Below, piece by piece: positions 27,520 to 36,514 of a stretch of DNA of 64,000 nucleotides. The first letter of the stretch is position 1; the number at the start of each line of letters is the position of its first letter. The notes beneath the pieces were generated by a model. That model saw nothing but the letters and a program-made list of their open reading frames with translations. It did no database searches and had not been told where the DNA came from. A program made the position numbers and the translations under genes. The stretch is from Pseudoselenomonas ruminantium (GTDB lineage Bacteria; Bacillota; Negativicutes; Selenomonadales; Selenomonadaceae), in assembly GCF_900113715.1 (NCBI RefSeq), contig NZ_FOQK01000010.1, positions 1-64,000 on the forward strand. Reading direction: 5' to 3'.

Positions 27520-27557
27520 AAAAAGGGGCTTCCTCGCTTGAGGAAGCCCCTTTTTTA
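27520..27557 (+). terminator. terminator of the RTX gene
   Basis: AAAAAGGGGCTTCCTC (27520-27535) pairs with its complement (27540-27555), GCTT loop, T run. Its presence supports the TAG at 27514 as the true gene end. Confidence 0.9.
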
Positions 27558-27609
27558 TATGCTTGCATGAAGATGTCACCTACCTGCAAGCTGCTATCGT
27601 TCTTTAAAT

Positions 27610-28167
27610 CTATTCTTTATCAACTGGATTCTCTTTCTCACGCTCCAACGCCTCAACAAGCCCCGCCAGCAAAAATGACTTTCCCTGCCCCCACTCAGCC
27701 TCCAAACCAAGTGTGGTCACCCTTGGATTCTTCACATACCCGAGCAGCCGCGCCAAGTCATCCTCCCGCTCCAAAAAAAGATTACGAGACTTCCATGCGG
27801 GTACGCGTTTATTATTTTCCGTACGATATGCCAGATACTTTATCCCTTCCACTAAAGCAGCAATCAACAATCCTAAACCAAGGAACGGAAAAAGAATACG
27901 CCCCCATGAAACAACCCATTCCCACTGCTCCGGGCTCATATCCTTGAAAGCAACTACGCCAGCCTTCCCACATAAACTACCAACCAGCAATACTCCCCCC
28001 ATGCCATATAAGGGAAGATTCGTTACCGTAGCAGCATTTACCCATAACAACAGAACCAGCAGCACAACCGCAAAAATATAGACAGGAAAAATTATCCCCG
28101 GTACCCCAGCACCGATAAAAATCGCAACAATAAACAAAGATAAAAATCGCTTTACCACACTTGTCAC
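27610..28167 (-). pseudogene. truncated KAP-type P-loop NTPase
   Basis: 185 residues. Four hydrophobic segments (about 8-115) precede a short cytosolic part that ends soon after a Walker A-like GLEAEWGQGKSFLLAGL. KAP-family NTPases have membrane segments and a WGxGKS P-loop but continue for several hundred residues with Walker B and sensor motifs; here the frame stops about 18 residues after the P-loop. It is therefore probably the 5' part of a broken gene. The GTG at 28167 has AGGGGCG 8 nt upstream. Complete KAP proteins occur in anti-phage and membrane-complex contexts; function of this piece is doubtful. Confidence 0.5.
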
Positions 28168-28278
28168 AAAAAACGCCCCTATCCTATAACACCCCAAAGA
28201 ATCTTAATTTTATTATAAAATGTACGGCTAAGCTCATACAAGAACAATCTGTCTGAAATGCCATGCAACTACCAGCAT

Positions 28279-28309
28279 GTATACACAATGTTCGCTAGAA
28301 TTTATGTTC
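28279..28309 (+). promoter_or_regulatory. upstream block shared by the two Rpn-type genes, copy 1
   Basis: GTATACA (28279-28285) and TAGAATTTATGTTC (28296-28309) recur at 34503-34509 and 34521-34534 with almost the same spacing, in each case 110-120 bp before the Rpn-type ATG. Likely shared promoter or insertion-boundary sequence. Confidence 0.45.
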
Positions 28310-28421
28310 CCTTTATGATAGAATGTATGTGTGGGGAATGTATGTTTTTTACTGTGTAGATAGCCTCTGCATATTGCAGAGGCATCCATCATTATCTATA
28401 ATAAAGAAAGGAAGGATTTTC

Positions 28422-29348
28422 ATGGAAACGGCACATGTATACGCTTCTCGCCCCTATGATCCCACCAACGATTTGCTCTTCAAATTCGTCTTTGGACGTG
28501 AAGAACGAAAAAACATCACGCTCCAACTCATCAACGATATCCTCGGGCGTGATGGCGATGATGCCTTTGTCGACCTGCAATTCCGCAATACGGAATTCTC
28601 TCCCGAAAAACAATCTGACAAACTCGGCAGGCTCGACATCTTCGGTATTCTCAACGATGGCAGCCGCATCGATATCGAGATGCAGGTAATCAATCGGCGC
28701 AACATGGAAAAACGTACTCTTTTCTACTGGTCACATATGTATCTCCATTTCGATACGCTCCGTTCTGGCGATGACTACGGTGCACTGAAACCCGCTATTT
28801 CCATCAATATCTTGCGCTACAATTTCCTGCCACAGGACAATCCCCATGCAGCCTATGTCCTCTATAATCCTAAGACACAGCACCGTCTTACAGAGGATTT
28901 AGAAATACATTTCCTCGAAATCCCGAAATACAAGAACAAGCCCGTACAATCCATGGATCGAATCGAAAAATGGCTTGCCTACTTTGCCAATAAACTCGAC
29001 GAAAAAGAAAAGGAGGAACTTGCGATGAAAGACACCGCCATCAAGGATGCCATGCAGGCATCTGACCGCTACATCATGGACGACGCCGCCTATCGGGAAT
29101 ACATAGCCCGCGAATCCGCCATCTGGGACTACAATAGCGACCTCAAGGCCAATCTCGCCGAAGGGCGTGCACAGGGACGTGCAGAAGGACGTGCAGAAGG
29201 GCGTGCGGAGGGACGTGCGGAAGGGCGAATGGAAGAGCAGGAACGCATGGCACTTGACATGCTTCGTGACAATATGGATATCAACTTAATCATGAAATAC
29301 ACCAAGCTTTCCGCAGAGCGCATTGCCGAACTTGCAAAAACAATTTAA
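28422..29348 (+). CDS. Rpn family recombination-promoting nuclease / PD-(D/E)XK transposase-like
   Basis: 308 residues. Starts with the family hallmark YDPTNDLLFKFVFG. The PD-(D/E)XK core is visible as KLGRLDIFG followed by SRIDIEMQVI (Asp, then ExQ). Further conserved parts are TLFYWSHMY, FLEIPKY and KWLAYFAN. The C-terminal region has five to six EGRA tetrapeptides before a helical tail. Rpn proteins cut DNA and promote RecA-independent recombination in E. coli; many copies occur per genome. GAAAGGAAGG precedes ATG 28422. A frameshifted relative lies at 34640-35549. Confidence 0.85.
   Translation: METAHVYASRPYDPTNDLLFKFVFGREERKNITLQLINDILGRDGDDAFVDLQFRNTEFSPEKQSDKLGRLDIFGILNDGSRIDIEMQVINRRNMEKRTLFYWSHMYLHFDTLRSGDDYGALKPAISINILRYNFLPQDNPHAAYVLYNPKTQHRLTEDLEIHFLEIPKYKNKPVQSMDRIEKWLAYFANKLDEKEKEELAMKDTAIKDAMQASDRYIMDDAAYREYIARESAIWDYNSDLKANLAEGRAQGRAEGRAEGRAEGRAEGRMEEQERMALDMLRDNMDINLIMKYTKLSAERIAELAKTI
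29160..29231 (+). repeat. six 12-bp tandem repeats in the Rpn-type gene
   Basis: Units of the form GAAGGRCGTGCR encode EGRA (first variant QGRA, last EGRM). Unit number changes keep the frame, so length polymorphism is likely. Confidence 0.85.
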
Positions 29349-29368
29349 CAGAAACCAATAACTTAAAG

Positions 29369-29405
29369 AAAGGGCTTAGCCACACGCGGCTAAGCCCTTT
29401 TTTAT
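29369..29405. terminator. bidirectional terminator, Rpn-type gene / wbaP-like gene
   Basis: AAAGGGCTTAGCC (29369-29381) pairs with GGCTAAGCCCTTT (29388-29400), followed by T residues; lies between convergent genes. Confidence 0.85.
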
Positions 29406-29411
29406 GTTCTT

Positions 29412-30854
29412 TCAGTACGCATCCCGTCCAAGCACGACCCGCACGGTCTTGAATAGTATCACGATATCTGTCCACAGATTCCAGTTCCGCACATACCACG
29501 AGTCCATCTTCAGCCGGCCGCTGAACTTCACATTGCTGCGGCCACTGACCTGCCAGAGGCCCGTCATGCCCGGCGTCGTCATGCAAATGACTGGCATGTA
29601 CTCGCCGATATCTTCCCGCTCGCGCGGCAGATATGGCCGTGGCCCGACCAGGCTCATATTGCCCTCGAGCACGTTGAAAATCTGCGGCAGCTCATCGATG
29701 CTGTACTTGCGGATGAACCGTCCGACCTTTGTCACGCGCGGGTCCTCGCCGCGCAGCTTCTGGAACTCCTGCCACTCCCGCTGCGCCTCAGGATTCTTAT
29801 CCAAATAATCCCGCAAGATCGCATCGGCATTCACATACATCGAACGGAACTTATAGCAGCGGAATGTCGTGCCATCCTTGCCAATACGCTCCGCATTGTA
29901 AAACGCCGGCCCATCCGAATCCATCTTGACCAGCACATACGTCACCACAATGATAGGCAGGATACAGACAGCAATCAGACTGCCAACCACCAGATCAAAA
30001 GCACGCTTCAACAGACGGTTTGACATGCGGTTCAGATTGTTATGCGTGCGCAGCACCAAAAGCTGGTCATCAAGACTCCGCAACGCCTTCATATTGCCGA
30101 TCGGCACACCGAAAAGATCCGGGATCAGCGACACATGCTTCGTATAGGGCTGCACCTCATAGAAAAGCTTGATTGTCTGGGCCTTCGACAGCCCTGGCAC
30201 CGCCAGCAGCACCTCGTAGACTGGATGCTCACGCAGCACCTGTTCGATATCAGCAAAACCTCCCAGATGCGGATATTTCTGCAGCAGCGGACGCCGCGGA
30301 TTATCCTCCACGAAACCAACGATATCAAACCCCGAACCAAACGCCTTCACGAACTTCTCCGCTGTCTTGCCAGCACCAATGATAACAATCTCTGATTTCC
30401 ATAACCCCAGCCGGCTGAACACAGCCCGCAAAAAATACCGCTCAGTATACAGCCCCCAAAAACTCAGCAGCCAAAACAGCAGCAAGAATGACCGGGATAA
30501 TGGCGTCTCCCCCATATGCAGCAGGAAATCTGCCAGTACAATCGTAATCACCGCATAGCCCGATGCCTTGAAAATCTTACGTGCATGATCGGCAAGAACT
30601 CTCCGCGTCCGGTAGAGATCAGCAAACAAAAGATTTGACATATAAAGCACCGGCAGCAAGACTCCCCAGCTGCGCGGCATCCCTAAAGGCTGTTCCAGCA
30701 CCTGCGATACCAGCAGCATCGCCGCCATCATCGTACCATACACCACCAGCAAATCTGCAGCAAATAACGCAACCGGCAAAATGAAATAATTCCACTTTCC
30801 CCCTGACAATAAACTGGTATTCGTTTCTCCCATAAAAGCAAAACCCGTCCTCAT
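29412..30854 (-). CDS. undecaprenyl-phosphate sugar-1-phosphate transferase (WbaP-like)
   Basis: Polyisoprenyl-phosphate hexose-1-P transferase that starts a surface-glycan repeat unit on the inner membrane. About 480 residues: four to five N-terminal membrane helices, a CoA-binding-like domain ([18 protein letters not shown]), another membrane helix (about 290-315) and the catalytic domain with [38 protein letters not shown] and [14 protein letters not shown]. This full-length form matches WbaP rather than the short PglC type. The start at 30854 is a choice among TTG 30878, ATG 30854 and ATG 30833. It serves the polysaccharide locus that starts 5 kb away; the RTX protease gene lies between. 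Confidence 0.92.
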   Translation of the reverse strand: MRTGFAFMGETNTSLLSGGKWNYFILPVALFAADLLVVYGTMMAAMLLVSQVLEQPLGMPRSWGVLLPVLYMSNLLFADLYRTRRVLADHARKIFKASGYAVITIVLADFLLHMGETPLSRSFLLLFWLLSFWGLYTERYFLRAVFSRLGLWKSEIVIIGAGKTAEKFVKAFGSGFDIVGFVEDNPRRPLLQKYPHLGGFADIEQVLREHPVYEVLLAVPGLSKAQTIKLFYEVQPYTKHVSLIPDLFGVPIGNMKALRSLDDQLLVLRTHNNLNRMSNRLLKRAFDLVVGSLIAVCILPIIVVTYVLVKMDSDGPAFYNAERIGKDGTTFRCYKFRSMYVNADAILRDYLDKNPEAQREWQEFQKLRGEDPRVTKVGRFIRKYSIDELPQIFNVLEGNMSLVGPRPYLPREREDIGEYMPVICMTTPGMTGLWQVSGRSNVKFSGRLKMDSWYVRNWNLWTDIVILFKTVRVVLGRDAY

Positions 30855-30980
30855 AATAAAACCATTCCTTGTATTCAATGCTTTTATTATATCAATTTGC
30901 AGTGCGTTTTACAATTAAATATACACTGTAAATTGCATCATCCGCTTTATGCGATCTGCTGTCTGAAAGGATTGCTGCAC

Positions 30981-31012
30981 AAAAATGGCAGCCACCTAAC
31001 GTGACTGCCATT
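30981..31012 (-). terminator. terminator of the intact RTX protease gene
   Basis: On the minus strand AATGGCAG (31012-31005) pairs with CTGCCATT (30991-30984), then a T run. Lies just past the stop of the gene ending at 31029. Confidence 0.75.
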
Positions 31013-31028
31013 GAAGTTTCCCTATTTA

Positions 31029-34000
31029 TTAACGAGAGATGCTGACTTTGCTGCCAGAAGTGCTGAGCGTATGCAGACGGTGGCTGCTCTCGTTGCCATA
31101 GACCACCTGGAACGACTGACCCTGTTTCCAGTTCGTGAAACGTGTCTCCATGCTGCTGCCATAAATCCCAACCGTCAACACGCTATTTTTAACATTCGCG
31201 TAAATCTGGTTGATATTGGCGACATTCTGCAGATAGAGGATATCGTTTTTCTGCATGTTATTGATGACATACTTACCACTGTTCGCATGCATGTAAAGAA
31301 CATCCCGCCAGGATCCGCACGTAATATATCTCTGATCCTTGAAATAATACGTTTGGACTTGTCTATCGCCGTTGTAGTACCGTAAGCTGGTCTTGGCGCC
31401 ATTGGCCGTCTGTAAACCAATCCATTTGCCATACCCACCGCGAATGGTCAGCGTCTGCTTGCCGCCAGCCTGAATCGTGACCGTCTTGGCCGATGTATTC
31501 ACATTACTGGTATAGGAATTGCTGTCATAGAGACGAATCCAGTCTTTTGCCGACTCGAAGTTATCGACCGTTACCTTGCCATCGCCCTTGCCAAAGTAGA
31601 ACGTATCGACGCCATTGCCGCCCACCAGCGTATCATCACCGCCAAAGCCGCGCAGCGTACTGCCCCCTTGGCCAGCCACCAGCCGGTTTGCCTTGCTGTT
31701 GCCATAGAGCGTGACCGCGCGCGAAGTCCTGCTGGCATCAATGGTCTGGATGGTCGGACGGTAGGCATTCGCCTCAACCCGGCCCGAAAAGCCGGATGCC
31801 AAATTTACCCTCGTATAATTAGCCGCATAGGATGCGCCCTTCGGCAGCGCCAGGAAGTCTACACGCCGCGTCGTGACTTTATTCTTCGCATCCTTGAAGC
31901 GGAATATCTTACCCGCACCACCAATCACTTTGATGCTGCCCTTGCCAATCGTAAACGTCACATCACTGCCATAGACCGTCGTCTTGCTGATGGCTCCCGA
32001 GCCAATCTGGATGATATCCTTGTTCGACTCATAGTTGCGGATGACATCAGCCCCATCGCCATTGGCATAGTAGAACGTATCCACGCCTGCACCGCCGTAG
32101 AGCGTATCATTGCCACCAAAGCCGCGCAGCAGACCGCCCTTGGCACTGGCATAAATCGTATTGGCATTTGCGTTGCCATAGATCGTAACGGCCTGCTTCT
32201 TCGCGCCACGGGCATCGATGTTACGAATAGAGCTGCGATATGCCCGGGCATCAAAGCTCTTATCGGCAAAAGCAGCCGACAGATTTACCTGCGTATAGTT
32301 AGCCGCATACGCCGCCCCACGGGGCAGCGCACGGAAGTCTACGCGCCGCGTCGTAACCTTGTTCTTCGCATCCTTGAAGCGGAAGGTCTTGCCAGCACCG
32401 CCAATCACTTTGATGCTGCCCTTGCCGACCGTAAACGTCACATCATTGCCATAGACCGTCGTCCCGCTGATGGCTCCCGAGCCAATCTGGATGATATCCT
32501 TGTTCGACTCATAGTTACGGATGACATCAGCCCCATCGCCATTGGCATAGTAGAACGTATCCACGCCTGCACCACCATAGAGCGTATCATTGCCGCCAAA
32601 GCCGCGCAGCAGGCCGCCCTTCTTGCCCGCATAGATGGTATTGGCCGCCGCATTGCCATAGATATTGACCCCCGCATTTGCGGCCCGGCCATCAATCGTA
32701 CGGATGGACGGATTATAGCTGCGGGCATCAAACGTATTCTTTGCTGCTGCCTTGAGCGTCACAGCCGTCTGGTTTGCATTATAAGCTGCCATAGTCGGCA
32801 GTTTTTTATAACCTTTGATGGTGCGGACTGCCTTGTTGCCTTCTTTGAGCAGTACATTCTTCGTCGTGCCATCGACGATACGGATGGAGCCCGTGCCCAC
32901 CTTCAAAAGCAGGTCATAGCCCGAAACCTGCGTCGTAACAGCCCCGGAGGCTACCTGCACAACATCGACGCCCGAACCATAATTGCGGATGGTATCATTG
33001 CCATCCCCATTGGCATAGTAGAACGTATCCTTGCCACTGCCGCCATAGAGCGTATCGTTGCCCGTAAAGCCGCGCAGCGTGCCACCCTTATTGCTTGCAT
33101 AGAGTACATTGTTTTCCGCATCGCCATAGACATTCGTCGCATGCGTCACAGCCCGTGCATCGGCATTCCGCACGAACGGAGCCTCCTGGCGCAGGTCAAT
33201 GGTATTCGGCGTAAACCTTGCCCCCAGCGTCACCGTCTGGCCCGACTTATCAAACACCTTGGCCGCCGGCAGATTTGCCGCCTGCGCCAGCTGCTTTGCC
33301 AGATAACGAAGGAAAATATAACCAGCCGCATACGTATCCGAATGATACGTATCCGTTGCCGAATCATAAGTCGTCTTCGGCTCCAGCAGCTTCGACCACC
33401 AATCGCTGGCCGTATGCGCCTGGAACACATGATAAATATTGCCAGTACGTGCGTCATCGATACCATGAACCAGCTCGGCCAAGCCTTCCTTTATCGAGGC
33501 CGGCAACGCCCCATGATTGTTGATGGTTGATCTCATAACTGCATGAACCAGCTCATGCGTCAATGTACGGTCAAAATACTCTTCATAATATTGATTCTGC
33601 GGATTTTTTACATTTTTCATGATTCCATTATAATTGATAGAACCATCTTTATTAAAGTCCACGATTTGCATATGATCCAGATTGATACTGAGCACCAGCT
33701 CTGAACTGCGCTGTCCATCCCCTACACAAGCCAACATTCCATCCCACCGGGCCTGCGTCTCCGATGCCGGCTTCGTGAAACGGATATGAATATCTTTTAT
33801 CTTAGATCCCGCCTCATCCAGGCTGATACCATAGGAATCACGGATTACCGCCAAAGCCTTATCAATCCACCAACGTTGAATCAAACGGCACATATGAACC
33901 TGCGCAGAAGTCAACGATTGCGGGTTATCCACATGAAAATTAACCCCTTGCACCGTATACAAAGAATTCCAATACGTATTCGTTGACGCAATATCGGGAA

Positions 34001-34307
34001 TCACGCTTTCCGCCGTCTTGGCCACCGTACTGCCACCTGCATCAAGGCCGCTGATGGCTCCTGTATCGTTATTATGCAAATCAACATCGCAATACGTCTT
34101 CAAAAAACTATCGATACGCGTCTTATCTGCATTCGTCCCCAAAAGGCCACTCGCATCACGGACAAACGCCGCCCAAACCGAGCGCATATTATAAAAACGT
34201 CCAGCCGATGCCGCGCGAATCGCCTCATCGACCGCAGCAATCCCCTGCTGCGACGTATCATCCAGCGACTTCATAAACTTCTTGATGACACTCTGCGCAG
34301 TCTCCAT
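31029..34307 (-). CDS. RTX protein with N-terminal zinc-protease module (intact paralogue)
   Basis: 1092 residues, probably exported. N-terminal domain (1-110) resembles that of the gene at 18175 (SVIKKFMKSLDDTSQQGIAAVDEAI). The protease-like domain has H251-E-L-V-H255 and ~20 residues later KEGLAELVHGIDD, the third zinc ligand and catalytic surroundings of a gluzincin-like site. From ~390 on there are at least four long units, each beginning with a beta-rich stretch and containing GGSGKDTFYYANGDGND-type RTX repeats; units two and three are nearly identical. The C-terminus differs from the other RTX genes. ATG 34307 is chosen to match the paralogue. Target substrate unknown. Confidence 0.88.
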   Translation of the reverse strand: METAQSVIKKFMKSLDDTSQQGIAAVDEAIRAASAGRFYNMRSVWAAFVRDASGLLGTNADKTRIDSFLKTYCDVDLHNNDTGAISGLDAGGSTVAKTAESVIPDIASTNTYWNSLYTVQGVNFHVDNPQSLTSAQVHMCRLIQRWWIDKALAVIRDSYGISLDEAGSKIKDIHIRFTKPASETQARWDGMLACVGDGQRSSELVLSINLDHMQIVDFNKDGSINYNGIMKNVKNPQNQYYEEYFDRTLTHELVHAVMRSTINNHGALPASIKEGLAELVHGIDDARTGNIYHVFQAHTASDWWSKLLEPKTTYDSATDTYHSDTYAAGYIFLRYLAKQLAQAANLPAAKVFDKSGQTVTLGARFTPNTIDLRQEAPFVRNADARAVTHATNVYGDAENNVLYASNKGGTLRGFTGNDTLYGGSGKDTFYYANGDGNDTIRNYGSGVDVVQVASGAVTTQVSGYDLLLKVGTGSIRIVDGTTKNVLLKEGNKAVRTIKGYKKLPTMAAYNANQTAVTLKAAAKNTFDARSYNPSIRTIDGRAANAGVNIYGNAAANTIYAGKKGGLLRGFGGNDTLYGGAGVDTFYYANGDGADVIRNYESNKDIIQIGSGAISGTTVYGNDVTFTVGKGSIKVIGGAGKTFRFKDAKNKVTTRRVDFRALPRGAAYAANYTQVNLSAAFADKSFDARAYRSSIRNIDARGAKKQAVTIYGNANANTIYASAKGGLLRGFGGNDTLYGGAGVDTFYYANGDGADVIRNYESNKDIIQIGSGAISKTTVYGSDVTFTIGKGSIKVIGGAGKIFRFKDAKNKVTTRRVDFLALPKGASYAANYTRVNLASGFSGRVEANAYRPTIQTIDASRTSRAVTLYGNSKANRLVAGQGGSTLRGFGGDDTLVGGNGVDTFYFGKGDGKVTVDNFESAKDWIRLYDSNSYTSNVNTSAKTVTIQAGGKQTLTIRGGYGKWIGLQTANGAKTSLRYYNGDRQVQTYYFKDQRYITCGSWRDVLYMHANSGKYVINNMQKNDILYLQNVANINQIYANVKNSVLTVGIYGSSMETRFTNWKQGQSFQVVYGNESSHRLHTLSTSGSKVSISR

Positions 34308-34502
34308 ATACATCCAATCCTTTCTCCATGCATCTTCTGCACCATCCATCCTGTAATGGCACAGCCTTCATCTTTCCTCCCCCATTTTACCATGCACATG
34401 GCGCAAAAACAACGCTTTCCCACAGAGCTTATCCAATAATCCCCTGCAAATACTAAGCAAATATCTGCGATTACAACCATTCTCGTCTGGAGCCAACCTG
34501 GT

Positions 34503-34534
34503 GTATACATTTAAGCTATATAGAATTTATGTTC
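34503..34534 (+). promoter_or_regulatory. upstream block shared by the two Rpn-type genes, copy 2
   Basis: Contains the same GTATACA and TAGAATTTATGTTC elements as 28279-28309, followed by TATAAT at 34543-34548. The rest of the 332-bp gap 34308-34639 shows no gene; it also carries the divergent RTX promoter. Confidence 0.45.
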
Positions 34535-34639
34535 GTATTGTGTTATAATTTGCTTACAAAGAACATGTTTTCGTACAAACTTTTCTCTTGCCGGCCAAAA
34601 ATGTTTTTTCTATAATATAAAGAAAGAAGGGACTCTCAA

Positions 34640-35549
34640 ATGACTACGAGGCAGAACTCCTATCTCTTTGCAGATCTCAGCGAACGCAACTACAATCCGA
34701 TGAACGATGTCTTGTTTAAATTCATCTTTGGTAAAGAAGAACGCAAAACAGATTACCATCGACTTCCTCAATGCCGTCCTGCAGCATGATTTGCAGCATC
34801 CGATTCAGGACATTACCTTCACCCAAACCGAAATGTCCCCCGAAAATGAATCGGACAAGCTCACACGCCTCGATGTTACCTGCGTCCTCGACACCACCGA
34901 ACAGGTAGACGTCGAAGTCCAGGTCGTCAACCACAAGGACATGGCACGACGGACCCTATACTATTGGGCGCAGCTCTACCTGATGTCTCTGCCCGCCGGC
35001 AAACACTATCGGGATCTAAAACCATCCATTACGGTAAACATCCTAAAATTCAAACTGCTCCCACAGGCTAATCCCTACTCTATGTGGAGTATCTATAACC
35101 AAGAAACCGGCGACCGGCTCAATAAAGACCTGACGCTACATTTCCTGGAAATCCCCAAATACGCCAAAAAACCCATCGCCGAAATGACAAAAATGGAACG
35201 CTGGCTGGCATACTTTGCCAACCAGCTCGATGATAAAGAAAAGGAGGAACTGTCCATGACTGATGCTGCCATCCAAAGTGCCATGAAAGCCGCGCGCATA
35301 TTCCTGAACAACACCGAGGAACGCCGCCGCTACATCAACCGTGAAATGTCCATCATGGACTACAACTCCGACCACGAAAATGCACGCGCCGAAGGACGTG
35401 CTGAAGGCGAACGCAACATGGAGATTACCATCGTAAAACGCATGCTTCTAAAGCATAAACCACTGAATGAAATCATCGATGTTGTTGCCTGGCCAAAAGA
35501 AAGAATTCTTACCTTTGCTAAAGAAAATAACCTTTCCATCCCCGAATGA
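34640..35549 (+). pseudogene. Rpn/PD-(D/E)XK nuclease family gene, frameshifted
   Basis: Begins at ATG 34640 with YNPMNDVLFKFIFGKEERK and then shifts frame at an A4 run (34745-34748); removing one A restores the family sequence (QITIDFLNAVL). The rest continues open to 35549 with KLTRLDVTC, VDVEVQVVN, TLYYWAQLY and FLEIPKY. The total of 910 nt is one more than a multiple of three. It resembles the intact gene at 28422 but lacks its EGRA array. A single homopolymer change may be real, or a sequencing error. Confidence 0.8.
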
Positions 35550-35559
35550 TGAAAACATC

Positions 35560-35603
35560 AAAAGAGAGACTTGCCTGAAAATCAGCATCCAAGTCTCTCT
35601 TTT
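35560..35603. terminator. terminator between the Rpn-type pseudogene and galU
   Basis: AAAAGAGAGACTTG (35560-35573) pairs with its complement (35590-35603). T runs on both strands; convergent genes end on each side. Confidence 0.8.
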
Positions 35604-35605
35604 TC

Positions 35606-36484
35606 TTACCACATAATCCCCTTCAAATACTCTGCAAAATCTCCCCCAAGATCCGGACGGCGCAGAGCATACTCCACCGTCGCCTTCAAAAAGCCCAGCT
35701 TATCCCCGACATCATAGCGAATCCCTTCAAAATCATAGGCATACACCGGTTCCTGCCGTGCTAATACCCGCAGAGCATCCGTCAGCTGTACCTCACCGCC
35801 TTTGCCCGGCTGCGTATTCTCCAGAATGTCAAAAATCTGCGGCGTAATCACATAGCGCCCCAGCACCGCCATTCGGCTCGGCGCTGCCTCCACCGCTGGC
35901 TTCTCTACCATATCCTGCACCCGCAGCAACCGCGGATTATCCGTGGCTGTACCATCCACGATACCATACGCAGAAACTTTTTCCTGTGATACCAGCTGGC
36001 AACCTAAAACAGAGCCGCCAGTCGCCTCATAAATATCCATCAGCTGCCGCAGCGCAGGAGCTCTCCCCGGCTCACTATATACCACATCATCGCCAAGCAG
36101 CACCGCAAACGGCTCACCGCCCATAAAAGCCCTCGCACACAAGATGGCATCACCTAAACCGCGCATCTCCCGCTGGCGGATATAATGAATCTTGATGGCA
36201 GCTGTCTCCTGTACCAGCTGCAGCAACGCATCCTTGCCTTTACGCTCCAACTCCATCTCCAATGCCGGTGCCGAATCAAAATGATCCTCGATCGCCCGCT
36301 TCGCATGACCGCTGATAATCAAGATTTCCTCGATACCACTAGCCAACGCCTCCTCAACGATATACTGGATCGTCGGCTTATCCACAATCGGTAGCATTTC
36401 CTTCGACGTCGCCTTCGTCGCCGGCAAGAAACGAGTACCGAATCCCGCCGCTGGAATTACCACTTTACGAATTCTTTTTCCCAT
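35606..36484 (-). CDS. galU: UTP-glucose-1-phosphate uridylyltransferase
   Basis: Makes UDP-glucose for surface glycans. 292 residues of the nucleotidyltransferase fold: VIPAAGFGTRFLPATKATSKEMLPIVDKP, GLGDAILCA, LLGDDVVY, EKP and a late lysine in RYDVGDKLGFLKA are all as in GalU. Start at 36484 (MGKRIRKVV) gives the family length; an ATG at 36514 directly after the rfbB stop would add ten residues. Last gene of the minus-strand sugar-nucleotide operon, closed by the terminator at 35560. Confidence 0.93.
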   Translation of the reverse strand: MGKRIRKVVIPAAGFGTRFLPATKATSKEMLPIVDKPTIQYIVEEALASGIEEILIISGHAKRAIEDHFDSAPALEMELERKGKDALLQLVQETAAIKIHYIRQREMRGLGDAILCARAFMGGEPFAVLLGDDVVYSEPGRAPALRQLMDIYEATGGSVLGCQLVSQEKVSAYGIVDGTATDNPRLLRVQDMVEKPAVEAAPSRMAVLGRYVITPQIFDILENTQPGKGGEVQLTDALRVLARQEPVYAYDFEGIRYDVGDKLGFLKATVEYALRRPDLGGDFAEYLKGIMW

Positions 36485-36514
36485 AGTCCATAACAATCTT
36501 TTCGCGATACGCAT

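Noticed and set aside
31668-33530. 620-codon frame opposite the RTX protease
   Set aside because: Repeats mirror the RTX repeats of the opposite strand; no ribosome site.
18175-34307. CRISPR array in the repetitive 18-34 kb region
   Set aside because: The repeats are in-frame GGxGxD-coding units of varying sequence, with no constant repeat/unique spacer alternation.
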